Source of the DNA: Pseudoalteromonas atlantica
Lineage (GTDB): Bacteria > Pseudomonadota > Gammaproteobacteria > Enterobacterales > Alteromonadaceae
DNA length: 41,247 nucleotides
Direction: 5' to 3'
Assembly (NCBI GenBank): GCA_007988745.1
Contig: BJUT01000038.1
Span: 1-41,247 of the forward strand
The notes beneath the pieces are model-generated. The model was not told the origin of the DNA and did no database searches. It worked only from the letters and a program-made list of their open reading frames with translations. Made by a program: the position numbers and the translations under genes. This document shows positions 34,476-41,247 of the stretch, in pieces (positions within the stretch are counted from its first letter, which is position 1; the number at the start of each line of letters is the position of its first letter).

Positions 34476-35183
34476 ATGTCGGAACAAATTTTTGAGCTAA
34501 AAGGGAACCTTTTCACGTTGTCAGTATTGCATCTTTATAGCACTGATATCGCCCTTCTAGCAGAACAGTTGTATGTAAAAATAGCACAAGCTCCTCGTTT
34601 TTTTGAAGGAGCGCCTATTGTTGTTAATTTAGAAGAAATTAAAAACAGCTCACTTGATTTTGTACATTTAAAATCTCTCATTGAGCGTATGAGCTTTAAT
34701 GCTGTGGGTGTTTGTAATGGCTCAGATGAGCAACACACACAAGCTAAAGCCGCTGGCCTTTCTGTACTAAATTACTCGCAAGATGCTAAAAGTGCACCCG
34801 TTAAACAAGAGGCGCCAAATACCTCTATTGTTGAAAAAAACGTGTACCTACCTGCGCAAGTAATTAATGGCACGGTACGCTCAGGGCAGCAAGTTTATGC
34901 AAAAGACAGAGACTTAATTGTACTTGGTGCAGTTAGCCATGGTGCAGAAGTAATAGCCGATGGTAATGTGCATATTTATGGCACCTTACGCGGGCGTGCT
35001 ATTGCAGGTGCAAAAGGGATTAAAGACGCCTGCATTTATTGCCAAAAGCTCGAAGCCGAATTGGTTTCAATTGATGGCAATTACTGGATCAGCGACTCAT
35101 TACAAGGTGAGCACTGGGGCAATGCAGTACAAATACAACAAAAAAACGAATCATTAGAAATTTCAGCTTTGGTTAAAGGATAA
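34476..35183 (+). CDS. minC: Septum-site inhibitor MinC
   Basis: The 235-residue cytoplasmic protein stops FtsZ ring formation away from mid-cell. An N-terminal FtsZ-binding domain (about 1-105, FELKGNLFTLSVLHL) is joined by a linker (about 106-130) to the C-terminal beta-helical domain. That domain has VRSGQQVYAKDRDLIVLGAVSHGAEVIADGN-type turns and GTLRGRAIAG near 170, the MinD-interacting and septum-targeting part. It is the first gene of minCDE; minD follows after 5 bp. Normal length. Confidence 0.96.
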   Translation: MSEQIFELKGNLFTLSVLHLYSTDIALLAEQLYVKIAQAPRFFEGAPIVVNLEEIKNSSLDFVHLKSLIERMSFNAVGVCNGSDEQHTQAKAAGLSVLNYSQDAKSAPVKQEAPNTSIVEKNVYLPAQVINGTVRSGQQVYAKDRDLIVLGAVSHGAEVIADGNVHIYGTLRGRAIAGAKGIKDACIYCQKLEAELVSIDGNYWISDSLQGEHWGNAVQIQQKNESLEISALVKG

Positions 35184-35188
35184 ATCTC

Positions 35189-35998
35189 ATGGCAAAAGTA
35201 ATTGTCGTTACCTCTGGTAAAGGCGGTGTTGGTAAAACAACATCAAGTGCTGCAATAGGCACCGGTTTAGCTTTAAAAGGCTATAAAACAGTTATTATCG
35301 ATTTTGATATTGGCTTACGTAATCTAGATTTAATTATGGGGTGTGAGCGCCGCGTAGTATACGATTTTGTAAACGTAATAAACGGCGAAGCCAACCTAAA
35401 TCAAGCGCTTATTAAAGATAAACGCGTTGAAAAATTATTTTTACTACCCGCATCACAAACACGTGATAAAGATGCCCTTACCCGCGAAGGCGTAGAGCGC
35501 GTTTTAAACGAACTAAAAGAAGACTTTGACTACATTGTGTGTGATTCACCTGCAGGTATTGAAGCCGGCGCAATGATGGCGATGTACTTTGCTGATGAAG
35601 CAATTGTGACAACAAACCCTGAAGTATCTTCGGTTCGAGATTCAGACAGAATTTTAGGTATTTTACACAGCAAATCAAAACGTGCTGAAGAAGGCCTAGA
35701 AAATATTAAAGAACACCTATTATTAACACGCTACAACCCTGAGCGAGTTGAAAAAGGCGAAATGTTATCGGTAGAAGATGTTAAAGATATTCTGTCGATT
35801 CCTTTACTTGGTGTTATTCCTGAGTCGCAAGCGGTATTGAGTGCGTCTAATTCAGGCCAACCAGTAATACTTGATGGTGATTCAGATGCAGGGCAAGCAT
35901 ACGCTGATGCAATCAATCGCTTACTCGGTGAAACAGTCGATTTTCGCTTCTTAGATGTTGAGAAAAAAGGCTTATTTAAACGGATTTTTGGAGGTTAA
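35189..35998 (+). CDS. minD: Septum-site ATPase MinD
   Basis: The 269-residue ParA-like ATPase has the deviant Walker [10 protein letters not shown] at residues 10-18, a switch [10 protein letters not shown] near 39-48 and a C-terminal amphipathic membrane-targeting helix ([11 protein letters not shown]). It recruits MinC to the membrane and oscillates with MinE. It is preceded by AAAGGAT (SD) and is translationally close to minE, whose GTG start lies one base after its stop codon. Confidence 0.97.
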   Translation: MAKVIVVTSGKGGVGKTTSSAAIGTGLALKGYKTVIIDFDIGLRNLDLIMGCERRVVYDFVNVINGEANLNQALIKDKRVEKLFLLPASQTRDKDALTREGVERVLNELKEDFDYIVCDSPAGIEAGAMMAMYFADEAIVTTNPEVSSVRDSDRILGILHSKSKRAEEGLENIKEHLLLTRYNPERVEKGEMLSVEDVKDILSIPLLGVIPESQAVLSASNSGQPVILDGDSDAGQAYADAINRLLGETVDFRFLDVEKKGLFKRIFGG

Positions 35999-35999
35999 T

Positions 36000-36263
36000 G
36001 TGTCTTTACTTGACTACTTCCGCTCAGAAAAGAAAAATAGCGCGTCATTAGCAAAAGAGCGATTGCAGATCATTGTCGCGCACGAGCGTTCGCAACGCGG
36101 AACACCGGATTACTTACCACAATTAAAACAAGATATTTTAGATGTGATCCGTAAGTACGTAAATGTAAACACTGATGCAGTGCAGGTACAGTTTGATCAA
36201 AACGAAGATGATTTAGCGGTACTTGAGCTCAACGTGACATTACCTGACGAAGAGAAAAAGTAG
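36000..36263 (+). CDS. minE: Cell-division topological factor MinE
   Basis: The 87-residue protein stimulates MinD ATPase and drives pole-to-pole oscillation. The sequence starts MSLLDYFRS (membrane-targeting helix), then [18 protein letters not shown] (MinD-contact helix), and has the dimerisation region with [17 protein letters not shown]. The start is the GTG at 36000, five bases after GGAGG at 35990-35994. A longer in-frame start inside minD at 35955 would add residues absent from the family. The minCDE terminator follows. Confidence 0.95.
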   Translation: MSLLDYFRSEKKNSASLAKERLQIIVAHERSQRGTPDYLPQLKQDILDVIRKYVNVNTDAVQVQFDQNEDDLAVLELNVTLPDEEKK

Positions 36264-36270
36264 CACAACT

Positions 36271-36297
36271 AAAAGCGGCATTTTAAATGCCGCTTTT
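36271..36297 (+). terminator. Intrinsic terminator of minCDE
   Basis: AAAAGCGGCATTT and its complement AAATGCCGCTTTT (36271-36297), then further T. Confidence 0.85.
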
Positions 36298-36348
36298 TGC
36301 TTTACACACTCACTACACGTATGTGGTGCATTGTGTTGTGTTTTAAAT

Positions 36349-37071
36349 TTAAAAGTTTACACGTAAACCAAGTAAAAACTCATGGCTTGCTGCACTGTCA
36401 ATTTTAAAGCCATCGGTAAATGCATCTTGCCCCGTTTGCACGTCACCAAATTCAATGTATTGATACTCAGTGTATAACGACATAGTTTTAGTTATTTGAT
36501 AGTTAACCCCTGCACCAATATTCCATGTAAATTCAGTTGAATCGTCATCAGCATACGCATCGTAATAGCCATCAACATTTCCATCGAATGCGTCAAAGGC
36601 GCTAATGCCTGCACCACCTAATTTTGCAGAATAGCTGTTATCGGCAACCCCTAACCCTGCTTTAATATAAGGCGTAAACGCGGTACTGTTATCAAAATCG
36701 TAAAAGCCTTCAATTGTATAAGTGGTAGTTTTTAAATCCCCCTTTAATACATACTGCTCACCTTCGCGTGCACCCACGCCAACTTTTGTATCGCTATAGT
36801 CAGTATCATGATAGCTAATACGCGCCTCTACTCTAAATTGAGGATTGAACTGATAACCTAAACCAATACTGCCTACACTGCCCTCACCGGCATCAAATTC
36901 AGATGGAAAATCGGCATCTACGGCAATATTGTTACCAATGGCTTGAGAGTCATTTGCTTGCGAACTATAGCCTACATGTGCAGTTCCATAAAACCCCTCT
37001 GCACTAGCTAAAGTAGGCGCGGTACACGCTAAAGCAATTGCTGCAACTATAGTTTTTTGTAATGTGTTCAT
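36349..37071 (-). CDS. Outer-membrane beta-barrel protein (OmpA/OmpW-like)
   Basis: The 240-residue exported protein has a signal peptide (1-24, ending LASA, then EGFYGTAHVGYSS). An eight-stranded barrel pattern of alternating hydrophobic strands is visible, with VGSIGLGYQFNPQFRVEARISYHDTDY, TYTIEGFYDF, TPYIKAGLGVADNSY and WNIGAGVNYQITKTMSLYTEYQYIEF. It ends in LRVNF. There is no C-terminal OmpA peptidoglycan domain. A porin or adhesin-like surface protein is plausible, but the ligand is unknown. The gene is divergent from the interrupted LysR gene, 135 bp away, which may be its regulator. Confidence 0.88.
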   Translation of the reverse strand: MNTLQKTIVAAIALACTAPTLASAEGFYGTAHVGYSSQANDSQAIGNNIAVDADFPSEFDAGEGSVGSIGLGYQFNPQFRVEARISYHDTDYSDTKVGVGAREGEQYVLKGDLKTTTYTIEGFYDFDNSTAFTPYIKAGLGVADNSYSAKLGGAGISAFDAFDGNVDGYYDAYADDDSTEFTWNIGAGVNYQITKTMSLYTEYQYIEFGDVQTGQDAFTDGFKIDSAASHEFLLGLRVNF

Positions 37072-37898
37072 TGTTATTCCTGATTTTTTTAACAGCCAAA
37101 TTATTGGGCTGTAAGGCTAATGTTGAATTCGCAGTTAATATAACTTTTAGATACACAAGCGAATAGATACAATAACGGCACAATACAATTCCGACTTTCA
37201 GAACAATGATTAACTATTTACGACACATGGCTATTTTTGCCAAAGTGGTTGCTGGCGGTTCATTTCGTATTGCAGCTAAGGAGCTTGGCATAGCACCTTC
37301 ACGTGTTAGCCATAGTGTTTCTGACTTAGAACAGTTTTTAGGCGTCACTTTATTACATAGAACAACCCGTAAATTGTCGCTTACCCCTGAAGGTGAAAAA
37401 TTTTACGCCCACGTAGAAAACATAACAAAACACGCAGAGGCAGGTTTGAACGAAATTAACTCTGTGGGTGATGAGCCTATAGGGTCTTTAAAAATATCGC
37501 TGCCCGCCTTTTTAGCAAGCTCCGAAATTTCGGCCGCGATAGCAGAATTTGTGCAAACATACCCAAAAGTGAACTTGTCTCTTAATTACACAGACCAAGT
37601 AATAAATATAATGGATGAAGGGCTTGATTTAAGTATTCGAGTTGGCTGGCTTGAAGACAGCTCACTCATGGCGCGTAAAATTGGAGAGAGTAAACGCTTT
37701 TTAGTTGCTTCAAGTAAGTACGCGAGTAAGCATCAACCCCCTACGCACCCAAACGATTTAAAACAGTGGGATTGGTTTCATTTTAGTATGCGCGGCAGCA
37801 CTGTAGATTTTACCTCTCCAAATGGCGAAGTGGTGTGTATTTGTGAAAAGTCGCGCGTAAATGTAAATAGTGTCCCGTCCTGAAATAGGTTGACGGTT

Positions 37899-38745
37899 TT
37901 AATGAAAGACTTGGTGCGAAAGCGCCAGGTCTTTTTTATGCACTTGATTTGGTGTTTTCATATCCAAACTTAAGTGCGGTCGCATTTCATTGTATATAAA
38001 TATCGATTCTTCAACGAGCTGTTTTAACTCTGCCATATTGCGACATTTATACAGTAAAACTCTTGCTTTAATATCCCGTTAATACGCTCTGCTAATGCGT
38101 TTTGATAACAGTCATACCCATCGGTCATCGATGGTCTAATGCCCTCTTTTAATAGCGCATTTTGATATACTTCAGAGCAATATTGTAAACCTCTATCTGA
38201 ATGATGAATGGCATCACGTTTATATACGCGTTGCTTAATTGTCATTTCTAATGCTCTGACTACATCAGTTGCTTTCATTTCATCACTCAGCTCATAACCC
38301 ATTATTTTTCGACTGTAAGCATCAGTGACTAACGATAGGTAATGCACGCCTTGCGCTGACTTTACGTATGTAATGTCACTAACGAAGACTTCCTCGGCCG
38401 CAGTAGGCATGTATTCCTTTAGTAAATTAGGATGCTTGCGCATCCAATGGTTACTGTTTGTTGTTTTAGTGTAATTTTTCTTTGGTTTTACAAGAAAGTC
38501 ATGCTCTCTCAAATAATCAAAAAAACAATCACGACCTAGTTTAATGCCACGCTCTTGCAGGTCTGGCTTTATCATCAGATAAAGTTTCTTCCCACCAATA
38601 CGAGGCATGAATTGCCGCCAGTACATCACTAATTCTTTGACTGGCTCCAATTCTTTATTCCGAGCATCTACTCTGCGCATAGCTTGATAGTAACCTTGTC
38701 GCGTTATGCCATATGCACGGCATAACGGAGTAAGCTTTATTTGAT
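37899..38745 (-). pseudogene. IS3 transposase OrfB, frameshifted
   Basis: The integrase-core (DDE) protein includes SDITYVKSAQG (first Asp), HSDRGLQYCS (second Asp) and NALAERINGILKQEF (Glu). Before the first ATG in the frame (38680) the reading continues upstream (LCRAYGITRQGYYQ), as expected for production by -1 frameshift from orfA. After KQEFYC the frame goes out of phase and stops at 38024. In the neighbouring phase the family C terminus continues (CRNMAELKQLVEESIFIYNEMRPHL...) to a stop at 37899-37901. One missing T near 38044-38054 explains this. The catalytic residues are present but about 45 C-terminal residues are lost, unless this is a sequencing error. Confidence 0.85.
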
Positions 38746-39132
38746 GGTTTTCTTTTGCGCGCGTGATAGCTCCGATATGTACTTTTTTCGCAAGCCCGCT
38801 CCATATTCTTCATCCATAATATTAATCATTTCATCTTTGATTAAATCCTTTAGGCGTAACTCTTCTATCTCGCGCTCTAAACGTTTAATTTTTTGTGCTG
38901 GGGTTTCTTTCGATTTAGGCATGTTGGCTATATAAGTTGGTTTAGACCAATCTAATTTACCATGTTTTCGCAGCCATACCAGAACGGTACTGCGGCCTTG
39001 AATGCCGTAATGACTTTGCGCTTGTTTATAGGTGAAGTCGCCTTTTTCTACTTGCTCAACAATAGATAATTTAAAGCCTAATGTATAATCTCGCTGAGTA
39101 CGCTTAACGTCTTTAGTTTTAGTGGTTTTCAT
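38737..39132 (-). CDS. IS3 OrfA (helix-turn-helix and leucine zipper)
   Basis: The 131-residue protein has an N-terminal helix-turn-helix (about residues 10-55, DYTLGFKLSIVEQVEKGDFTYKQ to STVLVWLRKHG). A leucine-zipper-like helix (about 80-115, AQKIKRLEREIEELRLKD) follows. It binds the IS ends and, through ribosomal slippage near the A-rich end of the frame (CAAAAGAAAACC), gives the OrfAB transposase. Confidence 0.92.
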   Translation of the reverse strand: MKTTKTKDVKRTQRDYTLGFKLSIVEQVEKGDFTYKQAQSHYGIQGRSTVLVWLRKHGKLDWSKPTYIANMPKSKETPAQKIKRLEREIEELRLKDLIKDEMINIMDEEYGAGLRKKYISELSRAQKKTIK

Positions 39133-39479
39133 AAAATAAGTCCTAAATGTGTAAACACATTTCAGGACAAGACATAGTGCACTTGCAATAAGTCACTTTG
39201 TATCTGAAAACTTGGGTCTTGGCATATTGCCCGAAAACCTAGTAAAAAAACAATTAGCACGAGAAGAGCTCATTCACATTTTACCTAACTGGCAACTTAA
39301 GCCGCTTGGTTATTACGCGGTATGGCCAAATAATGCACGCAGAGAAAACCTAACACTATTATTAGTACGCTTTTTAGCTAAGCGCGGTTTAGTAACCGCA
39401 GAGGATTAAGCAAGTACCCCTTAAGTGAATATGTTATTATTGGCCCATTACTTTGCTTTATGCCTGCTATTACTTTGCT

Positions 39480-41165
39480 ATGTTAAATCACGCTTCTTGT
39501 TTTACTTTATTTGATTGCTCTGTAGATTCTATACCGCTTCCAGATAAATTTACGTTTCCGTTTTACTACCAGCCTCATCCGTTATCTGTTTTAGCCGCAA
39601 CACAATTGCAGCAGCAACTTGAAACGCATTTACCGTATAACGAAAATGACAACAGCAATACAGCAACGAATGATGGCAAAATGTTTGGTGTACTGGTTGT
39701 ACAAAACCAGCAACAACAACTTGGCTTTTTAGCGGCGTATTCAGGCCAGCTTGAAAATTTAAATACCGATATAAAATGCGTGCCTAATGTATCTACAATG
39801 GCACTGGAAGATGTGAGTTATTTAAAAGAAAGTAAAATAATTAACGACATAAATGCGCAAATACATGCCCTAGAGAATGCAAGTACATTGAATAAATTAA
39901 CAGCGTCATTAAATGCCGATAAAGCCGCGTTTGATCAGCAGTTACACTCTCAACAAAGCGTAATGCAAGCCAATAGAAAAGCACGTAAAAAAGCGCGCAG
40001 TGCACTTGTAATTGAGCACAGCCAAGCAATAACGCCTGAGCAACAAGCAAGCTTGAATGAACTGGCCAAACAAAGCATAGAAGATAAAAAACACTATCAA
40101 AGCATAAAAGATCACTGGCATGATAAAATAACTCAGCAACAGCAGGCGCTTAATGCCCTACACGACGAAATAAAACAGTTAAAAAAGCGCCGTAAAGTTT
40201 TATCTAAAAACCTACAAAAGCGAGTGTTTGCTCAGTACCAGTTTTTAAATGCAGAGCATGAAGTTAAAGATCTCAATGCCATATTTGCAGCATTGCCAGA
40301 GCATACTCCGCCATCAGGTGCTGGAGATTGCGCTGCGCCCAAGCTATTACAATACGCTTATCTTAATAATTTAAAGCCAGTGGCTATGGCTGAGTTTTGG
40401 TGGGGGCCCGCACCTAAATCGGCAATACGCCAACATAAAAACTATTACCCTTCTTGCTACAGTAAGTGCCAACCTATTTTATCGCACATGTTAAAAGGCC
40501 TCAGCATAGAAGATAACCCGCTACTCGTTAACCCTGCTGAAGGTAAAACGCTGCCGATTGTCTATCAAGACGATGATATTGTTATTGTAAACAAACCCAG
40601 CGAGTTTTTATCTGTACCAGGTGTCAATATTGAAGATTCTGTGTATTTACGTATTCAAACGCAATTTCCACACGCTACAGGCCCGTTAATTGTGCACAGA
40701 CTAGATATGTCTACATCAGGTTTATTAGTGGTGGCGCTCAATAAACGAGCCCACAAAGCACTACAAAAGCAATTTATTGCCCGAACTATTGATAAACGTT
40801 ACATTGCGCTGGTTGATGGTATTGTGCCTAAGGACAGTGGCAAGATAGAGCTGCCATTGCGACTTGATTTTGACGATAAGCCACGCCAGCTTGTTTGTTA
40901 TAAAAACGGCAAACCCGCACTTACTACATGGCAGGTGCTTGAACGTAAAGACAATATTACACGCCTACAGCTCTACCCTAAAACGGGCCGCACTCACCAA
41001 TTAAGGGTACACTGTGCTCATCACTTAGGGCTGAATATGCCTATTATTGGTGACACACATTACGGTAAAAAAGCCAACAGGTTACACTTACATGCCGAGT
41101 ATTTGGCGCTAGATCACCCTATTACACATAAGCGTTTAACGTTCTGCGTAGCGCCCGATTTTTAA
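39480..41165 (+). CDS. rluA: RluA-family pseudouridine synthase, long form
   Basis: This 561-residue enzyme isomerises uridine to pseudouridine in RNA, probably tRNA position 32 and 23S rRNA position 746 by family, though the exact targets are inferred. A charged coiled coil occupies about residues 125-265. A conserved cysteine block (GAGDCAAPKLL ... FWWG ... SCYSKCQPIL) follows at about 285-345. The synthase core has HRLDMSTSGLLVV with catalytic Asp409, and RTHQLRVHCAHHLG near the end. This long architecture is typical of Vibrio, Shewanella and Pseudoalteromonas; E. coli RluA has only the core. I chose the ATG at 39480, because the in-frame codon at 39453 is a TTG. Confidence 0.9.
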   Translation: MLNHASCFTLFDCSVDSIPLPDKFTFPFYYQPHPLSVLAATQLQQQLETHLPYNENDNSNTATNDGKMFGVLVVQNQQQQLGFLAAYSGQLENLNTDIKCVPNVSTMALEDVSYLKESKIINDINAQIHALENASTLNKLTASLNADKAAFDQQLHSQQSVMQANRKARKKARSALVIEHSQAITPEQQASLNELAKQSIEDKKHYQSIKDHWHDKITQQQQALNALHDEIKQLKKRRKVLSKNLQKRVFAQYQFLNAEHEVKDLNAIFAALPEHTPPSGAGDCAAPKLLQYAYLNNLKPVAMAEFWWGPAPKSAIRQHKNYYPSCYSKCQPILSHMLKGLSIEDNPLLVNPAEGKTLPIVYQDDDIVIVNKPSEFLSVPGVNIEDSVYLRIQTQFPHATGPLIVHRLDMSTSGLLVVALNKRAHKALQKQFIARTIDKRYIALVDGIVPKDSGKIELPLRLDFDDKPRQLVCYKNGKPALTTWQVLERKDNITRLQLYPKTGRTHQLRVHCAHHLGLNMPIIGDTHYGKKANRLHLHAEYLALDHPITHKRLTFCVAPDF

Positions 41166-41247
41166 TACCAATTCGCATAATTAAGTGATCTATTTTGAGG
41201 ATGGAAAAACGTGTTGATAGCAAGGCAAAAAAATCGCTATTTAGTTG
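41166..41247 (+). repeat. Probable start of a dispersed intergenic repeat
   Basis: The text after rluA (TACCAATTCGCATAATTAAG, then TGATCTATTTTGAGG and so on) resembles from memory a palindromic MITE-like repeat common between genes of Pseudoalteromonas. The window ends inside it, so its other half and the hairpin cannot be seen. Confidence 0.4.

Larger units (their letters stand above)
37871..39174 (-). mobile_element. IS3-family insertion sequence, 1304 bp
   Basis: The terminal inverted repeats are TGTCCCGTCCTGAAAT (37871-37886) and, inverted, TGTCTTGTCCTGAAAT (39159-39174), with 14 of 16 matches. A direct repeat TAG flanks it (37868-37870 and 39175-39177). Length, IR, short target duplication, and two overlapping transposase frames with a -1 frameshift window fit IS3. 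The transposase is coded on the minus strand. A + strand hairpin with GAAA loop and T6 (37906-37937) would stop transcription entering from lysR. Confidence 0.95.
37206..39409 (+). pseudogene. LysR-family regulator gene split by an IS
   Basis: The 5' part (37206-37870) encodes the winged helix-turn-helix (MAIFAKVVAGGSFRIAAKEL) and most of the effector domain. The 3' part (39178-39409) encodes SALAISHFVSENLGLGILPENLV to the stop. Removing the IS and one copy of the 3-bp TAG duplication joins N-S-A-L-A-I in frame into a 298-residue LysR protein of normal length. The insertion therefore inactivates an otherwise intact gene and is probably recent. As interrupted, the message would end in the IS (frame stop at 37883). 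The regulator is divergent from the barrel-protein gene and presumably controls it or itself. Confidence 0.93.

Noticed and set aside
35955..35999. Longer start for minE inside minD
   Set aside because: It would add 15 residues not found in MinE, and GGAGG is placed for the GTG at 36000.
1..41247. tRNA or rRNA genes
   Set aside because: I looked through all intergenic regions and saw no cloverleaf or rRNA-like sequence; a tRNAscan run would confirm.

Overview
The window looks like a chromosomal segment of a marine gammaproteobacterium of the Alteromonadales, most likely Pseudoalteromonas. The grounds are the AT-rich base composition, the minCDE/ycgL/ycgN neighbourhood, a TtpC-type TonB2 system, several TonB-dependent receptors, and a terminal intergenic repeat that resembles one I remember from that genus. 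The assignment rests on recognising protein families, not on a database search.

Layout. Positions 1-4450 look accessory: very AT-rich, with long gene-poor spacers. This part carries an unrecognised two-helix membrane protein, a secreted trypsin-like protease and a one-domain voltage-gated cation channel, all on the minus strand. It abuts a plus-strand 3' remnant of a different channel gene (4453-4740), which suggests a rearrangement or insertion that removed the rest of that gene. From 4800 the chromosome is ordinary: a DUF748/AsmA-like protein and asd. Positions 7905-17735 form a nutrient-uptake block on the minus strand. A six-gene operon (DUF3450 protein, TtpC, ExbB, ExbD, TonB, TPR protein) is followed, after a terminator, by a surface-type lipoprotein and a large TonB-dependent receptor. 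The promoter region of the lipoprotein/receptor pair contains four 7-bp PhoB half-sites at exact 11-bp spacing, so the pair is probably induced by phosphate starvation.

Positions 17959-21560 are a tight three-gene signalling operon (Cache chemoreceptor, diguanylate cyclase, DsbA-like protein). It is followed by a FucP/GluP-type sugar transporter and a periplasmic solute-binding protein. LacI-type operator-like palindromes sit upstream of both the transporter and the chemoreceptor operon. Positions 24122-36263 hold housekeeping and metabolic genes: a TrmH-like methyltransferase with YcgN, a DUF885 lipoprotein peptidase, an amidohydrolase, a siderophore-type receptor with two Fur-box candidates, adhP with a divergent GbsR/MarR regulator, mltB/ycgL, and minCDE.

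The right end holds an OmpW/OmpA-like barrel protein divergent from a LysR regulator gene. The LysR gene is split by a 1304-bp IS3-family element with a 3-bp target duplication; removing the element and one duplication copy restores a 298-residue protein. The IS transposase itself carries a frameshift. An RluA-family pseudouridine synthase and the beginning of a dispersed repeat close the window.
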